Shown: positions 22,507 to 31,799, counted from the stretch's first letter. The stretch: DNA of 51,111 nucleotides from JAGLQA01 sp023135565 (GCA_030639305.1 DAOWCY010000022.1:1-51111), one strand, 5' to 3'. The notes: generated from the sequence alone by a model not told the origin. Program-made: numbers and translations.

Positions 22507-24300
22507 TTATTTTAACTTGATCGTTTTTCTTATCTTACCGGCATGACGGGAATTGTACTTAATAGTCACACTAACGCCTGGCTGGGCGGAGAACAAAAAT
22601 TGATGCTCCACTTTACCGAATCCGGGCACAAACAAAAATTGAATTCCGGGGCGATACTCTTTGTAAGTTACCTGGTCCCGGTACCTGTCGTTTAACCTGC
22701 CGCCGGCTTTGACTTTGACGCCTTTGCCCGATACTGTGAGCATGTCCTTAGGATAAAGTTTTACCTTGCGGGCATGATTGCTCATAGACGGTATGGCTTT
22801 GGAATTCTTCAGCCGGGTACGCAGCCGGTAAAGATTTTGCCCGACCTTCTTAATCCCAAAAACCTCGAGCTTAACTTCCGGGGTCTGCTTAGCAGAAAAA
22901 ATAATCGCCGCCGCATTACGGTGACACATGTCTTTCAACATAAAAGGATGAGGCATGCGGGTGCTCATCTTGGCCCAACCGCCGATTTCGATATCGCCGT
23001 AAGTGGGATGTTTGTAAGGCTTCCAGGATACGAAAAGTTCACCCTGGGTGAGGTGGTCGTTGAATTTTAACCTTTCTCTTTCAAAGGAATCATTGGAACT
23101 AAAAAAATCCATTCCGCCCTCGCCAACAGGTTTGGCGGCTTTTTGCTCTTTGATGCTCTTAAAACTCTCTTGACTACGCATAAACAATTCCCCGGTAAAA
23201 CAATATGCCCCGATGGACATGAACATCCAGCCGTCCTCGTCGCCATAGGTTTCAGACATGTCTTTCCAGGATATGATGTGCTTGTAACCGGGGATTATCC
23301 GTTCGCCCTGATCCCCTAAATAATCGAAAACCGCTTCATCTTCCGGGGCATAAGAGCCCCAGGCTTTCCTGCTGGGACCGCGGACAAATAACCCGCCGAA
23401 ATTATGGAATGTCCAACCCATAGTTATATTAGTCCGGGCCAGGATATATTTTCCCAGCGCCTTTAAACCGACACCGGAAAAAGGATAATCCCCGGCTCCG
23501 TGCTGGACATAGTGGGGCATCCAATCATAACCCCAGTTGCGGTTGGGGTCTACATAACCCTGGGCGTCTTCATTAATCCTGCCGTCGCCGTCGTTGTCGA
23601 TGCCTTCAGCACCGATCCGGTTCCATTCGCCTTTCTCCCCGGGTTTCACCCTGATCATCAGGCGGGGGTCTTCGGGGTCTGTCTTCCAATGGCCGTGGGG
23701 GTCCTTTTTGCGCATCATGCAAATATTACCGTCGCCGTCTAAATCATCGGGAAAATCCTCATCCAACAAGCCGTCTTCATCATCGTCATGGGGCCTTCTC
23801 AGGCTGCGGTTGTCGTGCATGTTGTTACCGTCGGTCATAAAATGATAACGTCCGTCGGTGTTTATTACAGGTACTACGTAAAAACACTTTTTATCGACCA
23901 ACTCGGTAATTTTTTTGTTGACGCCGTAGTTACCCAAAAGATAATCCAGCAGGTAAAGACATACTTCCCCGGCCTGGATCTCATTGCCGTGGATGTTGCC
24001 GTCTACCCAGATGCCGGGTTTGTCCAACTCTTTGCCGGTTTTGGGATTATTTACCGTCATGCAGTAGATGGCCCGTCCTTCTTCGCTTTTACCTACTATC
24101 TCTAATTCGGTCAGTTGGGGATAGGCTTTGTGCAGTTTTTCCAACGCTTCCACTACCATTTCGTATGTATAGTAATAATCGAAACGGAGCGGAACCGTAA
24201 CTTTATGTGTTTTGAAGGGGACGGGTTCCGTATAAACCAGGGCTGCCGACGCTAACAAAACCAGGGCAAATATAATAAATTTCGCATACCGTTTTTTCAT
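22507..24300 (-). CDS. Exported M14 zinc carboxypeptidase, paralogue 3
   Basis: The protein has 597 residues with a signal peptide (FIIFALVLLASAALVYT). The M14 zinc ligands are intact: H104 and E107 in DGNIHGNEIQ and H299 in WTFHNFGG. The substrate-binding Asn-Arg pair is in VDPNRNWGYDW, and the catalytic Glu (about 370) is in FTGELFMR. Two Asp-rich stretches (DDLDGDGNI and GIDNDGDGRINED) interrupt the peptidase domain and resemble calcium-binding thrombospondin-3/EF-hand-like loops. A beta-sandwich C-terminal domain follows (about 470-597). Its ATG overlaps the stop of the upstream paralogue by one base (TAATG), so it is co-translated with paralogue 2. Confidence 0.92.
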   Translation of the reverse strand: MKKRYAKFIIFALVLLASAALVYTEPVPFKTHKVTVPLRFDYYYTYEMVVEALEKLHKAYPQLTELEIVGKSEEGRAIYCMTVNNPKTGKELDKPGIWVDGNIHGNEIQAGEVCLYLLDYLLGNYGVNKKITELVDKKCFYVVPVINTDGRYHFMTDGNNMHDNRSLRRPHDDDEDGLLDEDFPDDLDGDGNICMMRKKDPHGHWKTDPEDPRLMIRVKPGEKGEWNRIGAEGIDNDGDGRINEDAQGYVDPNRNWGYDWMPHYVQHGAGDYPFSGVGLKALGKYILARTNITMGWTFHNFGGLFVRGPSRKAWGSYAPEDEAVFDYLGDQGERIIPGYKHIISWKDMSETYGDEDGWMFMSIGAYCFTGELFMRSQESFKSIKEQKAAKPVGEGGMDFFSSNDSFERERLKFNDHLTQGELFVSWKPYKHPTYGDIEIGGWAKMSTRMPHPFMLKDMCHRNAAAIIFSAKQTPEVKLEVFGIKKVGQNLYRLRTRLKNSKAIPSMSNHARKVKLYPKDMLTVSGKGVKVKAGGRLNDRYRDQVTYKEYRPGIQFLFVPGFGKVEHQFLFSAQPGVSVTIKYNSRHAGKIRKTIKLK

Positions 24301-26078
24301 TATTTGCCTCCTAAGCGGATGGTCTTGACGATCTTACCGGCATGGCGGGAACTATACTTGATAGTCACTTGCGCGCCTTCTGCCGCGGCAATCAAGAATT
24401 GATGTTCCACTTTAGAGAAGCCGGGCACAGATAGAAACTGGATTTCGGGCCGGAATTCCTTATAACTCACCACATCCCGGTAAGTATCCTGCAAACGCCC
24501 GCCGGCAGCTACTTTTATTCCTTTGCCGCTTACTGTCAGCATGTCTTTGGGATAGATTTTGTCCCTGGCTGCCTGTTGGCTCATGCTGGGGACGGCTTTC
24601 GAGTTGATTAGGCGAGTGCGCACCCGGTAAAGGTTCTGCCCGGTCTTTTTGATATCGAAAATTTCCAGGCTGACCTCCGGGGTGTGTTTGGCGGAAAATA
24701 TTACCACCGAGGCATTACGGTGCACTAAATCATTCAGCATAAAAGGATGGGAGATACGGCGGCTCAACCTGGTCCATCCTCCGATCTCGATGTTACCGTA
24801 AGTGGGATGTTTAAAAGGCTTCCAGGGCTTAAAAAGCTCACCCTGGGTGAGGTGATCGTTAAATTTTAATTTTTCTCTTTGGCTGGCGGGATCGCCGCCG
24901 AACCTGTGACCTTCTTCCTCTTCACCTGGTTTGCCGGCTTCTTTTGTCTCTTTGATGGTCTTAAAGGTTTCGGTCTCCGACATAAAAAGTTCGGCGACGA
25001 AACCGAAAGCGCCGTTGACCTTGACCATCCAACCTAAGGAGTCGCCATAGGTTTCGTAGAGGTCTTTCCAGAGGACGATATATCTATACCCGGGGGTGAC
25101 CCGCTCTGTCTGTTCCCCTAAAAAGTCGTAAACCTCCACGTCGCTGCGCGGATACTCGCCTTCGGCTTTGGTGGCGGGACCACGCAGGTACATACCGCCG
25201 GTATTGTGGAATGACCAGTATAAACAAATATTGGTGCGTTTGCGAATATATCGAGCCATGGCTTTCAAACCTACGCCGGAAAAGGGATAATCACCGGCTC
25301 CGCGCTGGACATAGTCGGGCATCCAATTATAACCCCAGTTGCGGTTGGGGTCCACGTAACCTTCGCTGTCTTCATTGATCCTGCCGTCGCCGTCGTTGTC
25401 GATGCCTTCGCTGCCTAATCGCGTCCATTCTCCTTTTTCACCGGGTTTTACGGGGATCATCAAACGCGGGTCTTCGGGGTCTGTTTTAAAGCGGCCGTTG
25501 GGGTCCTTTTTCCTCATGCGGCAGATATTGCCGTCCCCGTCTAAATCTTCGGGGAAATCTTCGTCCAATAGGCCGTCGCCGTCGTCATCATGAGGCCGGC
25601 GCAAACCGCGGTTGTTGCTGGGACCGGCATCCTCTAAGAAATGGTAACGGCCGTCGGGGTTCAGCACCGGTACGATGTAAAAACAGTTTTTATCCACTAA
25701 CTTCGTGATCTCTTTGTTGACGCCGTATTTGCCCAGCAGGGTTTGCAGCAGGTAGAGGGAAACTTCACCGCCCTGGATCTCGTTGCCGTGGATATTGCCG
25801 TCTACAAAAATGCCGGGTTTATCTAACTCTCTGCCGGTTTTGGGATTATTTACCGTCATGCAGTAGATGGCCCGCCCTTCTTCGCTTTTGCCTACTATCT
25901 CTAATTCGGTCAGTTTAGGATAGGTTTTGTGGAGCTGCTTAAGGGCGTCTACCACCATATCAAAGGTGTAGTAATAATCGAAACTCAGGGGCAGGGATAC
26001 TTTATGAGTCTTAAACCCGGCGGTGTTAGCGCTGAGACACAGCAGCAGCACTGTTAGGGCAATTATTAAAAACTTCAT
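24300..26078 (-). CDS. Exported M14 zinc carboxypeptidase, paralogue 2
   Basis: ATG at 26078 gives a proper signal peptide (MKFLIIALTVLLLCLSANTAG). A longer frame reaches an ATGA overlap with the upstream gene at 26183, but its extra 35 residues are repeat-like (GPAGRNRRAKEK). Zinc ligands (DGNIHGNEIQGGE, WSFHNTGG), the NRNWGYNW pair and the catalytic Glu in FVAELFM are all present, as are the Asp-rich insert loops DDLDGDGNI.../...GIDNDGDGRINED. It is about 75% alike to the next gene by eye. The pair probably arose by tandem duplication and trims C-terminal residues in the periplasm. Confidence 0.91.
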   Translation of the reverse strand: MKFLIIALTVLLLCLSANTAGFKTHKVSLPLSFDYYYTFDMVVDALKQLHKTYPKLTELEIVGKSEEGRAIYCMTVNNPKTGRELDKPGIFVDGNIHGNEIQGGEVSLYLLQTLLGKYGVNKEITKLVDKNCFYIVPVLNPDGRYHFLEDAGPSNNRGLRRPHDDDGDGLLDEDFPEDLDGDGNICRMRKKDPNGRFKTDPEDPRLMIPVKPGEKGEWTRLGSEGIDNDGDGRINEDSEGYVDPNRNWGYNWMPDYVQRGAGDYPFSGVGLKAMARYIRKRTNICLYWSFHNTGGMYLRGPATKAEGEYPRSDVEVYDFLGEQTERVTPGYRYIVLWKDLYETYGDSLGWMVKVNGAFGFVAELFMSETETFKTIKETKEAGKPGEEEEGHRFGGDPASQREKLKFNDHLTQGELFKPWKPFKHPTYGNIEIGGWTRLSRRISHPFMLNDLVHRNASVVIFSAKHTPEVSLEIFDIKKTGQNLYRVRTRLINSKAVPSMSQQAARDKIYPKDMLTVSGKGIKVAAGGRLQDTYRDVVSYKEFRPEIQFLSVPGFSKVEHQFLIAAAEGAQVTIKYSSRHAGKIVKTIRLGGK

Positions 26079-26179
26079 GTTTATTCCCGGTAATTCTTTT
26101 TGCAAAATTAGAACCTTTTCTTTGGCCCGGCGGTTCCTGCCGGCGGGTCCCCTATAGGCCGGGGAGGCTGTCTCATTTC

Positions 26180-28207
26180 TCATTGACTACCTCCCAATTT
26201 TATCGTTTTTACCACCTGCCGCACCTGGGGTGAGTCGGCTGTTATTTTTACTGTTACCGGCTGTTCCGCCTGCAGGAGCCATTTTACCTCTTTTACCCCG
26301 AAACTGCCGAGTTTGCTGATGGGAGTGCGTTTTTTCCCTTCGATAATTTTGAAATTGCTCCCTGAGAGAGAAACCACGATAGGCGCATTGCGTTTATTCC
26401 TGTCGCCCATGGCCGTGGGGATGGGGAGGTAAGCGGTGTTCGCGATCCAGGCTTCGACCCGGTAAAGCCCGCCGCCTAAAGATTTCACCTTGGCTTTGGC
26501 AATTCTTACGGTGGGAATTGCTTCTACTAAATTAAAGACCCAGGGCACCTGGCCGGCCAGCAGTTCCTTTATTTTCGCGGGCGGGGGGGTGTTGTCCGCA
26601 TAGGGGACGAAACCGCCTATCTCAACTTTGCCTAAAGTGGGATGGTTAAAGGGTTTCCAGTCTACGAAACCTTTGCCCTGCAGTTCTTTATCACTGAAAG
26701 CGAGCAGGGATTTTTCATTTTCGTCGGCGCCTTCTTTGCTCTTCGGTTTGGGCATATTCTTCATGAACCCGGCCATCTTTTCGGGGGTCATGACGCCGCT
26801 TTTGACCAGTTCCATCAGTTTTTTGGCGTTAAAGTTTTTAGGCACGCCGGCATCTTTTAAGAAGGCGGCTATCTTCTCTTCGCCTAAAGCTAAGAACTCG
26901 TCTTTGTCCATTTTTTCGAGTTTTTCCGCGGTAATCTCGTCGCCTTTTTTCTTCTCTTTCTTCAATTCCGGCGCGGTCCAGAAATCCATACTAAAAGAGG
27001 GCAGCACTAAGTGGTAGTAGGCCCATAACTCGAAAGAGCCGTCCTTAGCTTTGGCGGTGTCGAGACGTTTGCCGTCTAATTTGTTCTTTTTAAGGAATTT
27101 TTTGTGTTTTTCCGCCAGTTCATTATAGAATTTGAGGTCTGCCGCCAGCGGGTTGACCACGGCTCCTAAACCGAAAAAACTGGCGATCATCGATTCGGTG
27201 ACTTCCATTCCTTCGGGGACGAACCGTTTGGCGATATCCTTAACCTCTTTCATGGTATAGGTTCTTTCGGTGTCTACATTGAGCCATTTGCCGAAGCGTT
27301 TGGGGATTTTGATTTTAGAGAAATCGGCGGATCCTTTGCGGCCGCCCCGGGGCGGAGTTTTACAAAAATTGCTGTCGCCGAAAGTAAATACCATGGCGAT
27401 CTCTTTACGTTCATTTATAAATTTGATCAGGTTATAGCTTTCGTCTTCGCTGCCGGCCCAGGTGCCTCCGTCTTTGCTGAAATATTTAAAAAGATGGGGA
27501 AAATTAATGCCGATGTTGACGCCGCCGGGGCCGTCTTCGTTGTATTTGCCGTCGCCGTCGTTGTCGATGCCTTCGCTGTAGAGTTTGTAGATGCCTTTTT
27601 CGCCTTTGCTCCAGTCGGCTTTTTTCATCAACCGCGGTTCGCCGGGCACGGGCATCCACTTTCCCTGTGGGTCTTTAACGCGCATTTGGGTAATGAAGCC
27701 GTTTTTGTCCAAATCATCGCAGCCGTCTTCGTCGGTTTGGTCGTCCATGTCGTCGTTGTGCGGGCGGTCGCTGCGGCCATCCTTGACCAGCGGCTTTTTA
27801 AAATACCCGGCTGCGGCATCGGGATTCCCTACAGGCAGCACATACCAGGTTTTATCTTTACTCACTTCCGGTTTTTCTAAGATCGCTTTGATGAGATAAA
27901 TCGCCGCTTCGCTGGAGATGGGTACAGTGCCTTCCATATTGGCGGCCACGAAAACGGCGGGCAGAAGTTTTTTCTTTTTCTTAACTTCGGGACCGATCTC
28001 GATCAGGTTTACTTCCCGGCCCCCGGGACTGAGGGCAATCTTATGTATTACTGCGTTTTTCGAGTTAGCGGCGGCGAATTTTTTCAGCGCTTTGTTTAAT
28101 GCTTCGGGAGTGTGATAGGCATCGAAATCGAACTTAACCTCTCCGGCCCATGCCGAGCAGATAAACACGAACACACTTAATAACAACAACCATTTTTTTT
28201 GTTTCAT
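26180..28207 (-). CDS. M14-like pseudo-carboxypeptidase, paralogue 1 (all catalytic residues lost)
   Basis: ATG at 28207 (MKQKKWLLLLSVFVFICSAWA) follows aatgaggtgatt. The fold matches its two downstream neighbours and keeps the Asp-rich loops (DDMDDQTDEDG, GIDNDGDGKYNEDG) and C-terminal beta domain. However, the HxxE zinc site is replaced (VAANMEGTVPI: His to Glu, Glu to Val), the third His segment reads VFTFGDSNF (His to Gly), NRNW becomes GINF, and the catalytic Glu segment is SFSMDFW (Glu to Asp). An extra Lys/Glu-rich helical insert lies at about 440-525. The gene is intact and first in a co-translated set of three. It is likely a binding partner or regulator, not an enzyme. Confidence 0.85.
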   Translation of the reverse strand: MKQKKWLLLLSVFVFICSAWAGEVKFDFDAYHTPEALNKALKKFAAANSKNAVIHKIALSPGGREVNLIEIGPEVKKKKKLLPAVFVAANMEGTVPISSEAAIYLIKAILEKPEVSKDKTWYVLPVGNPDAAAGYFKKPLVKDGRSDRPHNDDMDDQTDEDGCDDLDKNGFITQMRVKDPQGKWMPVPGEPRLMKKADWSKGEKGIYKLYSEGIDNDGDGKYNEDGPGGVNIGINFPHLFKYFSKDGGTWAGSEDESYNLIKFINERKEIAMVFTFGDSNFCKTPPRGGRKGSADFSKIKIPKRFGKWLNVDTERTYTMKEVKDIAKRFVPEGMEVTESMIASFFGLGAVVNPLAADLKFYNELAEKHKKFLKKNKLDGKRLDTAKAKDGSFELWAYYHLVLPSFSMDFWTAPELKKEKKKGDEITAEKLEKMDKDEFLALGEEKIAAFLKDAGVPKNFNAKKLMELVKSGVMTPEKMAGFMKNMPKPKSKEGADENEKSLLAFSDKELQGKGFVDWKPFNHPTLGKVEIGGFVPYADNTPPPAKIKELLAGQVPWVFNLVEAIPTVRIAKAKVKSLGGGLYRVEAWIANTAYLPIPTAMGDRNKRNAPIVVSLSGSNFKIIEGKKRTPISKLGSFGVKEVKWLLQAEQPVTVKITADSPQVRQVVKTIKLGGSQ

Positions 28208-28638
28208 AATCACCTCATTTTTGGTTTTAATTTTCATTTTTTTGGATTTTCTAAATAAACTGTCCGGGAACTATCGGGACGCATGTATGCGTCCCCTACG
28301 GGTCTCGCAGCCGGTGTTTTTTTAATGCTAAAAACACAAAATTTTGAATTCCCGAACAACCTGTTAAATAGATACCCTATAAAAGTTTGCATAAAAACGA
28401 TTTTTTTCATCCCGGTCGTTTTGTTAACCTTATTGGGTAGGGTCACCGACCCATTTATTTTACTAATTCTATACGATGAACGGGTGTAAAAAGTTTCATA
28501 CCCCTGGATAAAAGAACCGCTTTTATAAATTCCCCGCCAACATTAAATAATCGGTTACCCTTCCCCGGATTTTTCCATAAGACTTTGTTTTAAATCATTA
28601 GAGATGCGGAAGTTTATCCTGTCTTCCAGTTTGCCGAT
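28208..28638. other. Intergenic region with a palindrome
   Basis: gggacgcat (28276-28284) and atgcgtccc (28287-28295) form a perfect 9-bp hairpin with a 2-base loop. The rest is AT-rich. A 68-codon frame on the plus strand starts inside the hairpin and is probably spurious. No gene is supported here. Confidence 0.5.
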
Positions 28639-28995
28639 CTAAATCCCTTCTATTGTCTGTAAATCGTCCTCAAGCTCTTCTCTGTCGTAATTTAGAGGAA
28701 TCCCTTCTTCTTTCAGGATATACAAAAAATCCAACTTGCCGACCCCGATCAATTCTCTTGCTTTACCCATGCCCAATATTCCCTTTTCATAGAGCTTAAG
28801 GGCAAGGAGTCTTAGATCAGCCACCTGGTTTTCGATTTCCACGAAGGCCCGTTTTACCACGGCGTGTGACACTAAGTGGTCGTGGAACCCGCTGATGCCG
28901 TGCACCGCGTAAGTTACCACTATGTGTGGACAAAGGCGTGTGATTTCCTTTTGGATAACCGCTTCGATCCGCCGCGGGGCCGAAAGATTCGTCAT
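28639..28995 (-). CDS. UPF0175-like antitoxin fused to a PIG-L fragment (chimeric reading frame)
   Basis: The last 65 residues (DLRLLALKLYEKGILGMGKA, ELIGVGKLDFLYILKEEG, IPLNYDREELEDDLQ) are a good UPF0175 domain like the one at 9643. The first 50 residues belong in frame to the C-terminal part of a PIG-L deacetylase (IVVTYAVHGISGFHDH). The antitoxin seems to have lost its own N-terminus, or starts at an internal GTG around 28835. No DUF3368 toxin gene follows. Confidence 0.45.
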   Translation of the reverse strand: MTNLSAPRRIEAVIQKEITRLCPHIVVTYAVHGISGFHDHLVSHAVVKRAFVEIENQVADLRLLALKLYEKGILGMGKARELIGVGKLDFLYILKEEGIPLNYDREELEDDLQTIEGI

Positions 28996-29026
28996 CGGGA
29001 TGCGGATAGATATAAAGTATTTTCAT
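28834..29026 (-). pseudogene. PIG-L (LmbE-like) deacetylase remnant with internal deletion and frameshift
   Basis: The frame starting at 29026 reads MKILYIYPHPDDESFGPA, the typical N-terminus with the PHPDD zinc motif. It then changes frame: the sequence RIEAVIQKEITRLCPHIVVT through GISGFHDHLVSHAVVKR, a C-terminal segment with HxxH-type ligands, continues in another frame. About 80 residues of a normal enzyme are missing between them. Confidence 0.7.
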
Positions 29027-29053
29027 TTACTCTCTGCCGGTCATCAGGCGCAA

Positions 29054-29440
29054 TCACCATAAAACTTCAATATCTTCTACTTCCTGAAATTTGCCGTCCG
29101 ATGATACTACGGGAGTCCCCAATACCATTGCCGTGGCTAAAATCAACCGGTCGTGTAATTCATAAAAGTGAAAGCTCGCTGCTTTTTTTAATATTTCTAC
29201 GTCAAATTCGACTATCGAATAGCATTTTTTTGAGTTTATATTGTTTAGCATTTCATTCAGGGTCAAAGGAATCCTGTTTTTTTCGGCCAGGTACATTATC
29301 TCCATCAGGCTAATGATAGAAATAAATAATTGATGCTGATTTTTTTCACCCTGGGCAATGATTTTTTTGGCTTTTTTGCCTAGTTTTGAAATTTGAGCGA
29401 AATGCCTGATGAGCGCATTTGTATCGAGAAGGTATTCCAC
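29054..29440 (-). CDS. PIN-domain (VapC-like) toxin
   Basis: The protein has 128 residues and starts with GTG overlapping the antitoxin stop (TAGTG). It has the PIN acidic residues in LLDTNALIRHF, SLMEIMYLAEK, ELHDRLILATA and VSSDGKF. Most likely a ribonuclease toxin, with the gene at 29440-29706 as its antitoxin. Confidence 0.88.
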   Translation of the reverse strand: MEYLLDTNALIRHFAQISKLGKKAKKIIAQGEKNQHQLFISIISLMEIMYLAEKNRIPLTLNEMLNNINSKKCYSIVEFDVEILKKAASFHFYELHDRLILATAMVLGTPVVSSDGKFQEVEDIEVLW

Positions 29441-29706
29441 TATTTGTGCCTCTCCAGGATTTTATTGCCTAACTCTTCGCGTAGGCTGCCGATCTCTTTG
29501 TCAATGTCCGCAATTTTTTCAAAACCCTTACCCTTCCATATACCGGCCAGGGTATCAGGTTCATCTTTCTTGGTTTTGACTCTAATGTTACTCTGCTGCA
29601 AAATAAATTTTATAAAGTTATCGACTTCTCTTAGTCGTTCATCAGGAACATATGATAATGCCCTCATAATTTCAAACTTTCTTAGAACATTCTCATTTGG
29701 TCTCAT
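29440..29706 (-). CDS. Putative antitoxin of the PIN toxin
   Basis: The protein has 88 residues. The N-terminal half (FEIMRALSYVPDERLREVDN, FIKFILQQ) resembles the short helix-rich DNA-binding or dimerisation part of VapB/DUF2281-like antitoxins. The C-terminal half (DTLAGIWKGKGFEKI, IDKEIGSLREELGN) is charged and probably wraps the toxin. It sits directly before, and overlaps, the PIN gene. Confidence 0.72.
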   Translation of the reverse strand: MRPNENVLRKFEIMRALSYVPDERLREVDNFIKFILQQSNIRVKTKKDEPDTLAGIWKGKGFEKIADIDKEIGSLREELGNKILERHK

Positions 29707-29837
29707 AGCCCTATTTTATCAATATTTATTGAAAGATGCAAACTTTTTCCGCCGTTTTACCGTCATGTGATCGCCGCGAAGAAACGAAGAAACCCCGGTA
29801 ATCCTTTATCGTTCCCGTTGAGGGCGTTCTCCGGGGC

Positions 29838-30956
29838 TTAACTATCTTTTATTCTATATTTAACCACTAAAGGATTTTCGTCTTCAGCGGTTTCAACGGT
29901 AAACAAAAATTCCCCGGAAAGAGAAAGAACCTTACCCAAAAGATCATATGTTTTTTTCACCTGAGGCAATTTTAAATGAAAATTATCCAAATACCTGCCC
30001 TTCTTGTTGAACACATCCACTAACACACCTTTACCGGCTGTTACCGTGGAGGTCAGCAGCCAGATTCGATCCCCACGAATCAAAAGCTTCTGGATGTCGG
30101 CAAAATATTCGGGCCGCGGGCCTATGGATTTTGCTTTTTCCTCTTTAGGCTCCCGGTACGGCACACTGCGGTACTCCCTGCTGAATTTACAGGCGATCTT
30201 GGCTTTCTCCAATTCGACGCGCTGCACTAAGTGTTTTTGAGAATTCATAACAAAAAGATTACCTGCCCCATCCATTACAAATAAAGCAGAAAACGGGGAA
30301 CTCATATTGACTGCCACCCCGGCTTTGTTTATCTTTTTCTCCAGGTACCATTGTTCCGGGAGGAGCAGCCCTGTTTTTTTTATTTTTCCCTGGGGCGTTG
30401 CATATGATAATTCCTGGTCGATTACGATATTTCCTTTGCTCTTTTTATCGAAGATATCGAAATTGGCACCCAAAAACCAATAATTGCCCTTAAACAATCC
30501 CCGCACTCGCAAAAAACTCATATTATGATCGATGCGGTATTCTTTCAACAGGCTGCCTTTTAGATCGGTGGCGATGATTTTATGGGGTTGGGAAGTGTAG
30601 AGAATAATTTTTTTATCCTGGAAACAGAAGTCCAGGATATATCTATATTCACCAGGGCCCTGGCCTTTCTTAAATTGATTGTCGATGAAATTTCCTTTTT
30701 CATCGAAAGACAAAAACTCGTTTTCATCCAATACGAAAAAGCCGCCGTCAGGAGACGCCTCGATCCGCCTGGGGCACTTATAATAGAAATCACCGCTTTC
30801 ATCGCCGATACGTAAAACTTCTTCCAACTGGACGATCCGGCCGGCGTTTTTCGCGCCGGGGCGTTCCGGGTTTTTTATGATTTCCACTTCTTCTCCCAGG
30901 CTGGGAACTACCGCGCCCATTAGCAGCGCCGCTGCAAATAAAAACAATTTCTTCAT
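29838..30956 (-). CDS. Exported six-bladed beta-propeller protein
   Basis: The protein has 372 residues with a signal peptide (LFLFAAALLMGAVVPSLG). Repeated blade motifs (PRRIEASPDGGFFVLDENEF, FDEKGNFIDNQFKKGQGPGE, SALFVMDGAGNLFVMNSQK, DVFNKKGRYLDNF) match the six-bladed propeller family typical of Bacteroidetes and Aminicenantes. The GQGPGEY turn is characteristic. It has a YVTN/NHL-like layout with no catalytic residues; a binding or scaffolding role is likely. It stands alone. Confidence 0.8.
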   Translation of the reverse strand: MKKLFLFAAALLMGAVVPSLGEEVEIIKNPERPGAKNAGRIVQLEEVLRIGDESGDFYYKCPRRIEASPDGGFFVLDENEFLSFDEKGNFIDNQFKKGQGPGEYRYILDFCFQDKKIILYTSQPHKIIATDLKGSLLKEYRIDHNMSFLRVRGLFKGNYWFLGANFDIFDKKSKGNIVIDQELSYATPQGKIKKTGLLLPEQWYLEKKINKAGVAVNMSSPFSALFVMDGAGNLFVMNSQKHLVQRVELEKAKIACKFSREYRSVPYREPKEEKAKSIGPRPEYFADIQKLLIRGDRIWLLTSTVTAGKGVLVDVFNKKGRYLDNFHLKLPQVKKTYDLLGKVLSLSGEFLFTVETAEDENPLVVKYRIKDS

Positions 30957-30994
30957 GTACCCTCCTAAAGTCGATTAGAGTAACACAGATCTTT

Positions 30995-31156
30995 TATAAA
31001 TGCAAAGCCCGCGGCGGGGATGTGTTCAGCTTTCGGCATCCAGCACTCAGCAAACAGGATCCCTGCCGGGGGCCAAACTTTTGATAATTGAGAATCAAAA
31101 GCGTCACCCTGCCGCGAAGCGGCTTATACCCTGCCCGCGTGATGGGCCGCCGTCCC
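30995..31156 (-). repeat. Mosaic repeat plus dispersed 'ctgagtgctgg' element (inverted)
   Basis: ttcggcatccagcactcagc (31031-31050) is the reverse complement of the element at 5733. It is followed by tgccgggggccaaacttttg, aatcaaaagcgtcaccctgc and cgcgaagcgg from the main repeat family, shortened by loss of one AT hairpin. Confidence 0.7.
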
Positions 31157-31795
31157 CTATTCTATGACCCAGCGTATCACCTCGAAAGTCTCGGCATACT
31201 GCGTCCCGATCTGGGTGCCCCGGGTCCTGGCCCAACCACGCAAAAAATCCTCGGTGGCATAAGCCCGGTGACTCTGGGATTTATAGGCTTTCAAGGCGGT
31301 GATCTTTTCCTCCAAATGCCGGGCTGTCAACTTGATGAAACATTGAGTATGAAAGGTAATGTTGTTCCAGGGCAGCTCGTAACCCAACATACTGACCTGC
31401 TTAAAAGCCCGCGTTCCTTCTACGGAGACAGTCTGGTGGTCCTGGTGCAGGTCGTTGGGCGTAGGCAAAAATACCAACTGCGGCACGATCTCTTTTTTCA
31501 TTTTGACCAGTTCTTCCAGGATTTCCTGGCGAATATAACTCAGTTTCCTGACTTCGTATTTGTAGATAATCAGGTTGGCGGCCGGAATCCCCAACCTTTT
31601 AGTAGCTTCCTTGACTTCTACTTCCAGGATGTTCTTGGGCCAACCTTCGGGCACGGACTTTTCCGCCGTGGAAAAAGCAACATAGTAAACTTCCTTGCCT
31701 TCCCCGATAAACCTGGAAATACTGCCGCCGCAGCCGAATTCGCCGTCATCGGTGTGCGGGGCTAAAACCAACACCCTTTCGATTCCCTTTTTCAT
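31157..31795 (-). CDS. PIG-L family (LmbE-like) N-deacetylase
   Basis: ATG at 31795 follows aaaaaggagtaactat; the frame upstream is repeat sequence. The product has 213 residues with the zinc site APHTDDGEFGCGG (the usual PHPDD with Pro to Thr) and HQDH (second ligand set). Members remove acetyl groups from GlcNAc-type or similar amides. It is co-directional with a B12-binding radical SAM gene upstream (134 bases apart), so the two may modify the same lipid or sugar. Substrate unknown. Confidence 0.87.
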   Translation of the reverse strand: MKKGIERVLVLAPHTDDGEFGCGGSISRFIGEGKEVYYVAFSTAEKSVPEGWPKNILEVEVKEATKRLGIPAANLIIYKYEVRKLSYIRQEILEELVKMKKEIVPQLVFLPTPNDLHQDHQTVSVEGTRAFKQVSMLGYELPWNNITFHTQCFIKLTARHLEEKITALKAYKSQSHRAYATEDFLRGWARTRGTQIGTQYAETFEVIRWVIE

Positions 31796-31799
31796 ATAG

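Noticed and set aside
28283..28489. A 68-codon plus-strand frame with a hydrophobic segment
   Set aside because: It starts within a palindrome, has no ribosome site and no family resemblance; likely chance in AT-rich DNA.
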